A stretch of DNA of 64,000 bases from NCBI GenBank assembly GCA_005888335.1, contig VAWY01000126.1, forward strand, positions 74,649-138,648. The letters run 5' to 3'. Every line of letters starts with the position of its first letter. Position 1 is the first letter of the stretch. The stretch comes from Actinomycetota bacterium. Lineage in GTDB: Bacteria > Actinomycetota > Thermoleophilia > Solirubrobacterales > Solirubrobacteraceae. The translations under genes and the position numbers were made by a program. Under the pieces are notes generated by a model that worked only from the letters and a program-made list of their open reading frames with translations, was not told the DNA's origin and made no database searches. Positions 50,356 through 59,307 of this stretch are shown here, piece after piece.

Positions 50356-51386
50356 TGTTCGCGGCCGTGCCGCCGCCCAAGCAGTCCGGCCTGACCGTCG
50401 CCGTCACCGGACCGACCGGCGACATCGGCAAGCCGCTGCTGCGCGCGCTCGACCGCGCCCGCGAGGTCGGGCGCGTCATCGGCATGGCGCGCCGGCCGTT
50501 CGACCCCTCCTCGCTCGGGCTGCGCAAGACCGAGTACCGCCAGGGCGACGTGACGCGCCGCGAGGACGTCGACGCGCTCGTCGCCGGCGCCGACGTCGTC
50601 GTCCACCTCGCGTTCATCATCCTCGCCGCCGGGACCGGGGAGAGCCACGAGATCAACCTGCGCGGCTCGCGCAACGTGTTCGAGGCGGCCGTGGCGGCCG
50701 GCGCGAAGCGACTGGTCTACGCATCGAGCGTCGCCGCCTACGGGTTCCACGCCGACAACCCGCAGCCGCTGACCGAGGACGTGCCGATCCGCGGCACCGA
50801 GGCCCACCCATATAGCGCGATGAAGGCCGAGGTCGAGGGGCTGCTGCACGAGGTGCTCGACGGCTCGCCGACCGACGCCTACGTCTTCCGCCCGTGCATC
50901 GTCGCCGGGCCCGACGCCCGCACGCTGATCGAGCAGGTCCCGTACGTGCAGATCGGCGAGCGGCTCCCGGGCGCGGTCCGCGGGTTCTTCGAGAGCATCC
51001 CGCTGCTGCGCCCGGTGCTCCCCGACCCGGGCGTCCCCTTCCAGCTGGTCCATCACGACGACGTCGCCGGCGCGATGCGCGCTGCGGTCGTCGGCCGCGG
51101 CACGCCGGGCGTCTACAACCTCGCGGGCCCGGGCGAGATCCGGATGCGCGACCTCGCCGACGCGCTCGGCTACTACACCCTGCCGCTGCCCGACGCCGCC
51201 GTCGAGGCGACGGCCGAGGCGGTCGCGCGCCTGCCGTTCCTGCCGGCCGAGGCGACGTGGATCGAGGCGCTGCGCGTCCCGGTCCTCATGGACACGAGCA
51301 AGGCGAGACGCGAGCTGCGCTGGCGCCCGGGCCACGACGCGCTCGACACGCTGCGCGAGACGGTCGAGACCGTCGCGCGCGCCTAA
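50355..51386 (+). CDS. NAD-dependent epimerase/dehydratase family protein
   Basis: A 343-residue extended SDR. The cofactor loop is VAVTGPTGDIGKPLLRAL. VVVHLAFIIL, VYASSVAAYG and YSAMKAEVE (the YxxxK pair) follow. It most likely acts on a nucleotide sugar or similar. The start could be GTG 50355, whose first base is the last of the palindromic element, or GTG 50367; both leave the domain intact. The promoter must lie in or before the element. It overlaps the convergent small gene by four bases. Confidence 0.85.
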   Translation: MFAAVPPPKQSGLTVAVTGPTGDIGKPLLRALDRAREVGRVIGMARRPFDPSSLGLRKTEYRQGDVTRREDVDALVAGADVVVHLAFIILAAGTGESHEINLRGSRNVFEAAVAAGAKRLVYASSVAAYGFHADNPQPLTEDVPIRGTEAHPYSAMKAEVEGLLHEVLDGSPTDAYVFRPCIVAGPDARTLIEQVPYVQIGERLPGAVRGFFESIPLLRPVLPDPGVPFQLVHHDDVAGAMRAAVVGRGTPGVYNLAGPGEIRMRDLADALGYYTLPLPDAAVEATAEAVARLPFLPAEATWIEALRVPVLMDTSKARRELRWRPGHDALDTLRETVETVARA

Positions 51387-51760
51387 CCCCGCAGGTGCCC
51401 GTGCGTGACGGGGATGTCGAAGCGCTCGCGCGCCTCGGCGGCCAGCCCGTCGTCGAAGACGACGATGCGGTCGGCCGGGTAGGAGGCGAGCGCGTCGTGC
51501 AGCGCGAGCAGCGGGTCCTCGTCCCCGACCGTCGGACGCGCCCGCGCGCCGGCCTCGCGCAGCGCCTCGGCGGTTCGCTGGGCGCTGCCCTCGGCGTCGG
51601 CGATCGCCTGGTCGACGTCACCGATCCAGAAGGCCACCGCGGACTCGCTGTGGGCCGGGGTCACAACGAGCACCTGGGCGCCGGTGAGGTCGTCGTTGGG
51701 AAGGGCGGCGCGGACGTCGTCGGCGCTGATCACGCGCGGAGCCAGGACCAGGAGCCTCAT
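51383..51760 (-). CDS. Uncharacterised small protein (USP/Rossmann-like)
   Basis: A 125-residue protein with no family I can name firmly. Its pattern of alternating strands and helices (RLLVLAPRVISADDVRAAL, AQVLVVTPAHSESAVAFWIGDVDQAI, DRIVVFDDGLAAEAREHFD-like end) resembles the universal stress protein or a Rossmann-like half domain. No cysteine or metal motif is seen. It lies 12 bases after an enoyl-CoA hydratase on the same strand, so it is probably co-transcribed. Confidence 0.6.
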   Translation of the reverse strand: MRLLVLAPRVISADDVRAALPNDDLTGAQVLVVTPAHSESAVAFWIGDVDQAIADAEGSAQRTAEALREAGARARPTVGDEDPLLALHDALASYPADRIVVFDDGLAAEARERFDIPVTHGHLRG

Positions 51761-51772
51761 GGGCGGGTGGTA

Positions 51773-52453
51773 TCACAGCCAGCGCTCGAGAAGCGGGTCG
51801 GCGCCGGCGTCGGGCAGCGCGCCGCGCAGCTGCGCCTTGGCCGCCGCGTACGGTCCGGACGGCAGCTTCGCGAGCCGCTCGGCGGCCTCCAGCGCGCGGG
51901 GCAGGACGTCCTCGGGCGCGACCAGCTCGTCGAAGACCCCAAGCGCGAACGCCTCCTCGGGCCCGACCAGCTCGGCCCCGAGGGCCAGCCGCCGCGCCGC
52001 CGGCGCCGTCAGCTCACCGCGCACGACGGCGAGCGCCACCACGGGGTAGGGCACGCCGACCGCCAGCTCGGTCAGCCCGTAGCGCCCCGCCCGCGCGCCG
52101 ACGCGGTGGTCGCCGCACAGCGCCAGGATCAGCCCGCCGGCGATCGCGTGGCCGTTGACGGCACACACGACCGGCCGCGGAAAGCCGTACCAGCCGGCGA
52201 ACAGCCGGTTGATCCCGCCGACCATCGCGCGCTGGGCGGCCGCGTCGAGCGTCGGCACGAGCTTGAGGTCCACGCCGGCCGAGAAGAAGCCGTCGCGGCC
52301 CGTCAGCACGACCGCGCCCGGCTCGGCGGCGCCCAGGTCGGCGAGCACGCCGTGGCCCTCGTCGAGCAGCGACAGGTCGAGCGCGTTGGCGGGCGGGCGG
52401 TCGATCCGCACGAGCGCGACGTCGCCGCGCTGCTCGACGCGCACGTGCTTCAT
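51773..52453 (-). CDS. Enoyl-CoA hydratase/isomerase family protein (short)
   Basis: A 226-residue crotonase, about 30 residues shorter than usual. Oxyanion-hole segments are SAGVDLKLVP and GHAIAGGLILALCGDHRVG. The first catalytic Glu position is GLTELAVGVPYP, keeping a Glu one turn off. The trimerisation tail is short. It may be an enoyl-CoA hydratase-like hydrolase or isomerase. The ATG at 52453 has a GTTTGCGCAAAC palindrome 53 bases upstream, in the region shared with the divergent sigma factor gene. Confidence 0.82.
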   Translation of the reverse strand: MKHVRVEQRGDVALVRIDRPPANALDLSLLDEGHGVLADLGAAEPGAVVLTGRDGFFSAGVDLKLVPTLDAAAQRAMVGGINRLFAGWYGFPRPVVCAVNGHAIAGGLILALCGDHRVGARAGRYGLTELAVGVPYPVVALAVVRGELTAPAARRLALGAELVGPEEAFALGVFDELVAPEDVLPRALEAAERLAKLPSGPYAAAKAQLRGALPDAGADPLLERWL

Positions 52454-52505
52454 CGGCGGAGTCTACGTGCGTGGCCGGCTCGCAGCCGGAAGGCGCTTCC
52501 TGCGC

Positions 52506-52517
52506 GTTTGCGCAAAC
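52506..52517. promoter_or_regulatory. 12-bp perfect palindrome GTTTGCGCAAAC
   Basis: Located in the 139-base divergent region between the short enoyl-CoA hydratase and the ECF sigma factor genes. Its perfect dyad symmetry and position suggest an operator for either gene. No known actinobacterial site matches it. Confidence 0.4.
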
Positions 52518-52592
52518 ATGCTGCGAGGGCAGATGTACGCCGCAACTTCTGGCCGGCAGGGCAGTTAGCGTCCCCAGAGAACAGGACGTTCG

Positions 52593-54080
52593 TTGGAAGC
52601 CTCCGCACTCAGCGCTCCCGCAGCACTCCGCCACCCCACGTGGCCGACCGTGCGGCTGCTCCGCCTGCGCTCCGACGAGCAGCTCGTCGCCCTGTTCCGG
52701 GCCGGCAGCGACGAGGCCTTCGGGGTCATCCACGACCGCTACCGCCAGCGGCTGTTCGCCTACACGCGCCAGATGCTGGCGGGATCGCGCCAGGACGCCG
52801 AGGACGCACTCCAGGACGTGTTCCTGCGCGCCTACGCCGCCCTGCGCGCCAACGAGCGCCCGGTGTCGCTGCGCGCGTGGCTGTACCGCGTCGCCCACAA
52901 CCGGTGCATTGACCAGCTGCGCCGCCCCGTGCCGCTCCACGCCGACGTCTTCGACGTCTCGCGCAGCCCGCTGCACGACCCGCTGGACGAGATCGAGCGC
53001 CGCGAGGACCTGCGCCGGCTGGTCGCCGATGTGCGCCGGCTGCCGCAGGCCCAGCGCTCGGCCCTGCTCATGCGCGAGCTCGAAGGCCTGACCTACGAGG
53101 AGCTCGCCGGGGCGCTGGACACGACGGTGCCCGCGATCAAGTCGCTGCTCGTGCGGGCGCGCATCGGCCTCGTCGAGGCGGCCGAGGCGCGCGACACCGC
53201 GTGCCCGGAGATCCGCCGGCAGCTGCTGACCGCCTACGACAAGGGCGTGCGGGCCAGCGGCCAGGCCCGCCGCCACATGCGCGAGTGCGCCGGCTGTCGC
53301 GAGTACCGCACGAGCCTGCGCGGCGTCCAGCGCTCGTTCGCGGCGCTGGCGGCGCCCGCGGTGGGCGTGGGGCCGCTCGGGCTGCTGGCCAAGCTCGGCC
53401 TCGGCGGCTCCGCCGCCGGCGGCGGAGCGGCCGCGGGCGGCGGCGGCGCGGCCGGGGCCTGCGCGGCCGGTGGCGGGGTCGTGGCCGCCGGCAAGGTCGT
53501 CGCGGTCGTCTGCAGCGTCGCCGTGGTCACCGCCGGCGCGGCCACCGAGGTCAAGCGCCAGGTCGACCGCGCGCCGGCGAGCCCCCAACCACGCGCGGCT
53601 TCGCACCACGCCGCGCACCACGCGACTCCGGCCGCGATGCAGGCCGAGCGGGCGCACATCGCCGTCGTCACCGGCGCGGTCCCCATCCGCGCGACGGCGC
53701 ACCATCGCCGCCACCACAAGCACCACGCCGAGGCGGTGGAGCTGGCCCCGATCCGGCCGACGGTCGCTGAGGCGCCGCCGCCCGTCGAGGCGCCCGCAAC
53801 GCCGGTCGACCCGCGCGTCGACCCGTCGGTGACCGGCGGCGCCGTCGCCCCCGACGAACCCGGCGCTCCCGGCGCGGGCGACGCGGGCGCGGCGACCGCC
53901 GGCGACCCGCCGACCGCCTCGCCGCCGCCGACGACCGGCACGCCGCTGAACAAGGTCCAGCCCGGGTCCGGCGCGCCCGGGACCGCGCCGCAGAGCGACG
54001 GATCGGCGACGGGCTCGGCCGGGTCGGCCACGGGCGGGGACGCCGGCAGCAAGACCTCGCGCACCACCCCGCGGAACTGA
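52593..54080 (+). CDS. ECF sigma factor with fused zinc-finger anti-sigma-like domain and membrane segment
   Basis: A 495-residue fusion. Residues 27-85 are sigma region 2 (DEQLVALFRAGSDEAFGVIHDRYRQRLF, then DAEDALQDVFLRAY). Region 4 is near 145-190 (LPQAQRSALLMRELEGLTYEE, VPAIKSLLVRARIG). Residues 204-255 form a zinc-binding anti-sigma-type domain (HMRECAGCREY, the HxxxCxxC motif). A glycine-rich stretch and one membrane segment follow near 297-320 (VVAAGKVVAVVCSVAVVTAG), then a Pro/Ala/His-rich tail probably outside the cell. The layout resembles actinobacterial ECFs with C-terminal extensions that tether and gate the sigma factor. The start is probably TTG. Confidence 0.85.
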   Translation: MEASALSAPAALRHPTWPTVRLLRLRSDEQLVALFRAGSDEAFGVIHDRYRQRLFAYTRQMLAGSRQDAEDALQDVFLRAYAALRANERPVSLRAWLYRVAHNRCIDQLRRPVPLHADVFDVSRSPLHDPLDEIERREDLRRLVADVRRLPQAQRSALLMRELEGLTYEELAGALDTTVPAIKSLLVRARIGLVEAAEARDTACPEIRRQLLTAYDKGVRASGQARRHMRECAGCREYRTSLRGVQRSFAALAAPAVGVGPLGLLAKLGLGGSAAGGGAAAGGGGAAGACAAGGGVVAAGKVVAVVCSVAVVTAGAATEVKRQVDRAPASPQPRAASHHAAHHATPAAMQAERAHIAVVTGAVPIRATAHHRRHHKHHAEAVELAPIRPTVAEAPPPVEAPATPVDPRVDPSVTGGAVAPDEPGAPGAGDAGAATAGDPPTASPPPTTGTPLNKVQPGSGAPGTAPQSDGSATGSAGSATGGDAGSKTSRTTPRN

Positions 54081-54124
54081 TCATCGACCGCTACGAGGTC
54101 ACCCTCGACCACGAGGAGCTCCTG

Positions 54125-55159
54125 GTGCGCCGGGGACGCCGGTCCGGGTTCTTCGTCTTCGTCGCCGTGCACTCCACCGCCCGCGGGCCGGCGCTCGGCG
54201 GCTGCCGGATGTGGCGCTACGACGACTCGCGGGCGGCCATGCGCGACGCGCTGCGGCTGTCGCGGGCGATGACGTTCAAGAACGCCGTCGCCGACCTGCC
54301 GCTGGGCGGCGGCAAGGGCGTGATCATGGTGCCGGCCGAGCGCGACGTGAGCGCCGCGCGCCGCCGCGACGCGCTGCGCGACTTCGGCGACGCCGTCGGC
54401 TCGCTCGGCGGGCGCTACGTGACCGCCGAGGACGTCGGGACGTCGGCACGCGACATGACGGTCATCGCCGAGCAGACGCCGCACGTGACCGGCCTCTCGC
54501 GCCGGCGCGGCGGCTCCGGCGACCCCTCGCCGTGGACCGCGCTCGGCGTCCACGTCGCCATCGAGGTCTCCTGCGCCGAGGCGTTCAGCAGCCGGTCGCT
54601 GCGAGATCGCACGATCGCGGTGGTCGGGCTGGGCAACGTCGGCGGGCGGCTGGCGATCCGGCTCGCGCGGGCGGGCGCCAACCTCGTCGTCGCCGACATC
54701 GACGAGCGCAAGCGCGCGCTCGCCGAAGAGCTCGGCGCGCGCTGGACGACGCCCGACCGCGCGCTCACCGCGCCGGTCGACGTCGTGGCGCCGTGCGCGC
54801 TCGGGGGCGTGCTCGACGACGAGTCCGTGCCCGCGCTGAGCTGCCGCGTCGTCGCCGGCGCGGCCAACAACCAGCTGGCCGATGACCGCATCGCCGACCT
54901 CCTGCACGAGCGCGGGATCCTCTGGGCGCCGGACTTCGTCGCCAACGCCGGCGGGATCGTCAACATCGCCGTCGAGCTCGAGCCCGCCGGCTATGACCCG
55001 CGGCGCGCGCGCCGCCGCGTGCGAGGCATCGGCGACACGCTGGCCGAGGTCTACGCCAACGCGCGTGCCATCGGGGCCACGCCGCTGACGGCGGCGATGG
55101 AGCTCGCGCGGCGCCGGCTCACCGTCGCCGAGGAGCGCGGCGCGCCCGCCCAGGCGTAG
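54125..55159 (+). CDS. Glu/Leu/Phe/Val dehydrogenase family protein
   Basis: A 344-residue amino acid dehydrogenase, closest to leucine dehydrogenase by layout. ARGPALGGCRMWRY and the catalytic Lys region AMTFKNAVADLPLGGGKGVI are followed by the NAD domain VVGLGNVGGRLAIRLARAGANLVVADID and AGAANNQLADDRIADLLHERGILWAPDFVANAGG. It oxidatively deaminates a branched or aromatic amino acid to a keto acid. The start is GTG 54125. A CTG at 54077, overlapping the sigma gene stop (CTGA), would add 16 residues that also look like family sequence. Confidence 0.88.
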   Translation: MRRGRRSGFFVFVAVHSTARGPALGGCRMWRYDDSRAAMRDALRLSRAMTFKNAVADLPLGGGKGVIMVPAERDVSAARRRDALRDFGDAVGSLGGRYVTAEDVGTSARDMTVIAEQTPHVTGLSRRRGGSGDPSPWTALGVHVAIEVSCAEAFSSRSLRDRTIAVVGLGNVGGRLAIRLARAGANLVVADIDERKRALAEELGARWTTPDRALTAPVDVVAPCALGGVLDDESVPALSCRVVAGAANNQLADDRIADLLHERGILWAPDFVANAGGIVNIAVELEPAGYDPRRARRRVRGIGDTLAEVYANARAIGATPLTAAMELARRRLTVAEERGAPAQA

Positions 55160-55161
55160 CG

Positions 55162-57327
55162 TCAGTCGCCGGCGGCGAGGGCGGCGTCAACATCGGCCGG
55201 CGCGCCCTCGGTGGCAACCGCCTGCAGCCGCACCGGGATGCCGTTGAGGAAGGCCATGCCGGCGAGCGGCTCGAGGTCCTCGGGCGCCGCGCTGGCCAGC
55301 AGGTTGGTGTTCGCGCCGCCCAGCTCGTTGGCGCGCTGCCAGCCGCCATGATGGCCCCAGCCGTGCGGCAGGGCGATCGTGCCGGGCGTCATCTCGTCGG
55401 TCACCAGCACGCCGACCTCGACGGCGCCGGACTTCGACTCGACGCGTGCGCGCCCGCCGTCGCGCAGGCCGTGGGCCGCCGCGTCGTCGGGATGGACGCG
55501 CAGCGCGTGCGCGCGCCCGCCGCGCAGCAGCAGCGGGGCGTTGTGCATCCAGGAGTTGTGCGAGCGAAGCTCGCGCATCCCGATCAGGCGCAGCGGGAAC
55601 TCGCCGTCCTCCGCCGCGCCGCCGTCGGCGGCCAGACGCCGCAGCTCGGCGAGGATGGGCGGCGGGTCGAGGCGCACGCGGCCGTCGGGATGGCGGACCT
55701 TGGCGCGCAGGACGCCGGTCTCGGGGTACGGCGCGGTCACCACGCCGTGGGGCGCCCGCCGCAGGCGGGCGAGGCTGAGGCCGCCGCGGCGCAGGCCGAA
55801 CCTGTCCCCCTCGGGCCCGGTGCGCAGCAGGAGGTCGGCGACCCGGCGCGGCGCGAGGCGCAGGCCGAGCCGTCGCGCCGCCGGGATGCTGCTCGGCACC
55901 ACGCCCAGGCGCCGGGCGAGGTCGTCGATGACCTCCCACTCCTGGCGCGCCTCGCCGGCCGGCGCGACGACCGCCTCGGTGAACTGCACGAACGGCGTGG
56001 CGTGGAACCCGAAGAACGCGACCGGCAGGTCCTCGCGCTCGAGGAACGTCGTGGCGGGCAGGACGTAGTCGGCGTGGCGGTTGGTCTCGTTGACGTAGAA
56101 GTCCAGCGAGACCGACAACGCGAGGCGCTCCATCGCGCGCTCGAGCGCGCCGCCGTCGGGCACCGAGAGGACGGGGTTGCCCGCGCTGACGAACAGCGCG
56201 CGGACCTCGCCGTCCTCGATCTCGCGTGCCATCAGCGTCGCGGGCAGGTTGCCGATGACGTCCGGGAAGCCGCCGACGCGCGTGCGCGTCGCGCCGTACG
56301 TCGCCAGCCCGATGCGCTCGGCGACCTGGTCGAGCGCGATCGCCGGGCGGCCGAAGACCGCGCCGCCGGGCGCGTCGAGGTTGCCGGTCACGACGTTGAG
56401 CGCGTCGAGCAGGTGCGCGACGAGCGTGCCGAAGCGCCCGAGACAGGATCCGGTCCGCCCGTAGACCGCCGCGCTGTCGGCGCTGGCGAGCGCCCGGGCC
56501 AGCTCGCGCGTGGTCTCGGCGGGAACGCCGGTCCGCGCCTCCGTCGCCTCGGGCGGGTGCTCGCGCGCGGCGACGCGCAGCGCGCCCGCGCCGACCGCCT
56601 GGCGCGCGATCGCCGCCTCGTCGGCCAGGCCCTCCTCGAAGATCACGTGCAGCAGCGACAGCAGCCACCAGGCGTCGGTGTCGGGGCGGATGGCGACGTG
56701 CTCGAAGGCGCGCGCGGTCTCCGATCGCCGCGGGTCGACCACGACCACCCGCTCGACCTCGCGCAGCAGCTCGCGGATGCGCGGCGCGGTGACCAGGGAG
56801 CCGTGCGAGACGAGCGGGTTGGCGCCGACCATCAGCAGCAGCGAGGTGCGCCGCAGGTCGGGGATCGGCACGACGAGCGGGTTGCCGTACAGCAGGGCGC
56901 TGGCCGCGAAGCGGTTGTTGACGTCCTGCGAGCCGGCCGTGTAGAGGTGCCGCGAGCCGACCGCGTCGAGGAACCCCTTGACCCACAGCGTGTGCGAGTA
57001 CGAGAACGCGCCGGGGTTGCCCATGTACCAGGCCAGCTGCCTCCCCGGGATGCTGCGCGCGCGAGCGGCGATGTCGTCGAGCGCCTCGTCCCAGGTCACG
57101 CGCGTGAACTCGCCGGGGCCGCCCGTGCGCCTGAGCGGGTGCAGCACGCGGTCGGGATCGTTCTGCACGTCGAGCATCGCGATGCCCTTCGGGCACGCGT
57201 AGCCGCGCGAGAGCGGGTGCTCGGCGTCCGGCCGCAGCCTGGTGACCCGCCCGTCCTCGACGGTCGCCACCATGCCGCACAGCGCCTCGCAGATCCGGCA
57301 GAAGGTGACCTTCTCCTCGGCCGCCAT
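55162..57327 (-). CDS. Molybdopterin oxidoreductase (MopB, formate dehydrogenase/DMSO reductase superfamily)
   Basis: A 721-residue catalytic subunit. The N-terminal 4Fe-4S site has Cys10, Cys13, Cys17 and Cys45 (CRICEALCG, GYACPKG). Cofactor contacts include GNPGAFSYSHTLWVKGF, MVGANPLVSHGS, VVVDPRRSETA and the C-terminal MHNAPLLLRGG with HGWGHHGGWQRANE. The position that in formate dehydrogenase holds Sec or Cys reads TAGSQDVNNRF, so Ser may be the Mo ligand. No Tat signal is seen, so it is cytoplasmic. No electron-transfer subunit is adjacent. The substrate is unknown. Confidence 0.9.
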   Translation of the reverse strand: MAAEEKVTFCRICEALCGMVATVEDGRVTRLRPDAEHPLSRGYACPKGIAMLDVQNDPDRVLHPLRRTGGPGEFTRVTWDEALDDIAARARSIPGRQLAWYMGNPGAFSYSHTLWVKGFLDAVGSRHLYTAGSQDVNNRFAASALLYGNPLVVPIPDLRRTSLLLMVGANPLVSHGSLVTAPRIRELLREVERVVVVDPRRSETARAFEHVAIRPDTDAWWLLSLLHVIFEEGLADEAAIARQAVGAGALRVAAREHPPEATEARTGVPAETTRELARALASADSAAVYGRTGSCLGRFGTLVAHLLDALNVVTGNLDAPGGAVFGRPAIALDQVAERIGLATYGATRTRVGGFPDVIGNLPATLMAREIEDGEVRALFVSAGNPVLSVPDGGALERAMERLALSVSLDFYVNETNRHADYVLPATTFLEREDLPVAFFGFHATPFVQFTEAVVAPAGEARQEWEVIDDLARRLGVVPSSIPAARRLGLRLAPRRVADLLLRTGPEGDRFGLRRGGLSLARLRRAPHGVVTAPYPETGVLRAKVRHPDGRVRLDPPPILAELRRLAADGGAAEDGEFPLRLIGMRELRSHNSWMHNAPLLLRGGRAHALRVHPDDAAAHGLRDGGRARVESKSGAVEVGVLVTDEMTPGTIALPHGWGHHGGWQRANELGGANTNLLASAAPEDLEPLAGMAFLNGIPVRLQAVATEGAPADVDAALAAGD

Positions 57328-57328
57328 G

Positions 57329-58087
57329 CTAGATCGAAAGGTACCGGGGCACCTCGGGCCGCTCCACCCCGTCGGGCAGCCGGCCCTCCTCGGCGAGCTT
57401 GTCGAGGTGGGCGGCCAGCGTGACCGCCGCGACGGGACGCAGCGCCTGCGGCGCATCGCTCCACGCGTCGTCGAGCATCTCGTCGACGGTGCGGGCGCCG
57501 CGAGCGAGCGCGTCGACCAGCCGCCGCTCGCGGTCGAGCCGGTGCTCGACGTACTCGTCGAGCTTGGCGGCGGCATCGGTCACCGGCGGGCCGTGGCCGG
57601 GCAGCAGCAGCTCGAGGCCGAGCGCGCGCAGCTCGCGCAGCGCGTCAAGGTAGCCGCGCAGCGACCCCGGCCCGGGCGACACGAACACGCTGCCCTCGCC
57701 GAGCACGGCGTCGCCGGTGCAGCACACCGCGCCGCACACCCACGCGACGTGGTCGGGCGAGTGGCCACCGGTCGGCACGGCCCGCAGCGGCCCGAGCTCG
57801 CCGCCGGTCGCGGCCGCGGGCGCGCCCGAGCGGGCCCGGACCGCATCCACCGCCTCGCTGTGGTCGGCGTGCGCGTGCGTGAGCGCGATGCCGCCGACCC
57901 CGCCGCGGCGCTGCGCCTCGGCGAGCACGGCCTCGACGTGGTCGGCCAGCAGCGGGCCCGGATCGACGACGTAGCAGGGGTCGCGGCCGAGCACCCACGT
58001 GTTCGTCCCCGACAGCGTCAGCGCGCTCGGGTTGGCGGCGCGCACCCAGCCGACGTCGTGGCGGGCGAGCGCCTCGTCGATCGTCAC
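57329..58087 (-). CDS. MBL fold metallo-hydrolase
   Basis: A 252-residue metallo-beta-lactamase-fold hydrolase. The metal motif is LTHAHADHSEAVDAV. Later ligands are the His of GGHSPDH, the Asp of CTGDAVLGEGS and the His of LLPGHGPPV. The extra C-terminal winged-helix-like part (AVTLAAHLDKLAEEGRLP) matches the LACTB2/glyoxalase II-like group. The GTG at 58087 overlaps the sugar dehydrogenase stop (GTGA), so the two are coupled. The substrate is probably a thioester or RNA-like ester, not a beta-lactam. Confidence 0.85.
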   Translation of the reverse strand: MTIDEALARHDVGWVRAANPSALTLSGTNTWVLGRDPCYVVDPGPLLADHVEAVLAEAQRRGGVGGIALTHAHADHSEAVDAVRARSGAPAAATGGELGPLRAVPTGGHSPDHVAWVCGAVCCTGDAVLGEGSVFVSPGPGSLRGYLDALRELRALGLELLLPGHGPPVTDAAAKLDEYVEHRLDRERRLVDALARGARTVDEMLDDAWSDAPQALRPVAAVTLAAHLDKLAEEGRLPDGVERPEVPRYLSI

Positions 58088-59307
58088 TGCGCGATCCGCC
58101 AGACGCCGCCGGCCAGCGAGGTCACGTAGACGCGGCCCTGCGCGTCCTCGCCGAACGACGACAGCTCGGGGACCTGGCGCAGCGGCAGCGTACGCCGGTT
58201 GACCGCGCGCCCCGGGCGCAGCGTCGCCGCCAGCAGCCGCCCCGCGCAGTAGTCGCCGTAGACGTAGCGGCCGTAGAGCGCGGGGACGCCGCGGTCGCGC
58301 ACGACGTAGCCGCCCGTGATCGAGCAGTTGCCGTCGCGGTGGAAGAGCTGCAGGACCGGGAAGACGGCGCCCGGGGCGGGCTCGTTGGAGTTGCGCCGGC
58401 GCCCCTCCCACGGCCGCCAGCCGTAGTTGCGCCCGCGCGCACCCCCGCGGCGCGCGAAGTCGACCTCTTCGACCTGATCGCCCCCGACGTCGGCGATCGT
58501 CAGGTCGCCGGTCAGGCGGTCGAACGAGAACCGCCATGGGTTGCGCAGGCCGTAGGCGTAGATCTCGGGCCGGACGCCCGGCCGGCCGACGAACGGGTTC
58601 GACGCCGGCACGCGGTATGGGCGCCCGCCGCTCGGCCGCGGGTCGATGCGCAAGATCTTGCCGAGCAACGTGTCGAGGTTCTGGCCGTTGCCCCGCGGCC
58701 CGTGCGGGTCGCCCTCCGCGCCGCCGTCGCCGAAGCCGATGTAGAGCAGCCGGTCGGGCCCGAAGAGGACCAGCCCGCCGTTGTGGTTGGCCTCGGGCTG
58801 CGTCTGGAAGAGGACCTGGCGCGCGCTTGCCGGGTTCGCGCGGTCGGCGGTCGCGCGGCGGTACTCGATGATCCGCGTGTTGCCGCTGGTGTCGGTGTAG
58901 TCGACGTAGAAGCGGCCGCTGCGCGCGTAGTCGGGCGCGAAGGCCATCGAGAGCAGGCCCTGCTCGCCGCCCGAGACGACCTTGTCGCGGATGTCGAGGA
59001 ACGGGGCGGCGAGCTTGTGCCCGCCGCGCACCACGCGGATCGTGCCACCCTGCTCGACGACGAAGATCCGCCGCCGGTCGCCGGGCGGGGCGGTCACGTA
59101 CAGCGGGTTGTCGAAGCGCCCGATCGAGACGAGCCGCAGCCGCCCGGCGCGGCGCTGGGCAGGCCGTGCGGGCGCGGGTCGCGCCGGGGCGGTGCGTTCG
59201 GGCGCTCGGTCGCGGTCGCGGCGCGCGGGCGCTTCTCCGGACGAGCCCCCGCACGCGCCGAGCGCGCACACCAGCGCGCCCGCGGCGAGCGCCGCCGGGC
59301 GGGTCAT
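58084..59307 (-). CDS. PQQ-dependent sugar dehydrogenase-like lipoprotein
   Basis: A 407-residue paralogue of the protein at 33398 without its C-terminal module. The N-terminus is a lipoprotein signal with lipobox LGAC (ALVCALGACGGSSG), followed by a charged, proline-rich spacer. Propeller landmarks are IFVVEQGGTIRVVRGG, GGEQGLLSMAFAPDY, NHNGGLVLFGPDRLLYIGFGDGG, GLRNPWRFSFDRLTGDLTIADVGG and CSITGGYVVRD. It is probably anchored to the outer face of the membrane. Sugar oxidation with PQQ is the family reaction; the actual substrate is unknown. Confidence 0.87.
   Translation of the reverse strand: MTRPAALAAGALVCALGACGGSSGEAPARRDRDRAPERTAPARPAPARPAQRRAGRLRLVSIGRFDNPLYVTAPPGDRRRIFVVEQGGTIRVVRGGHKLAAPFLDIRDKVVSGGEQGLLSMAFAPDYARSGRFYVDYTDTSGNTRIIEYRRATADRANPASARQVLFQTQPEANHNGGLVLFGPDRLLYIGFGDGGAEGDPHGPRGNGQNLDTLLGKILRIDPRPSGGRPYRVPASNPFVGRPGVRPEIYAYGLRNPWRFSFDRLTGDLTIADVGGDQVEEVDFARRGGARGRNYGWRPWEGRRRNSNEPAPGAVFPVLQLFHRDGNCSITGGYVVRDRGVPALYGRYVYGDYCAGRLLAATLRPGRAVNRRTLPLRQVPELSSFGEDAQGRVYVTSLAGGVWRIAQ

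Noticed and set aside
55162..57327. Second selenoprotein (formate dehydrogenase type) in the molybdopterin enzyme
   Set aside because: There is no in-frame TGA, and the ligand position reads Ser (TAGSQD), not Sec.
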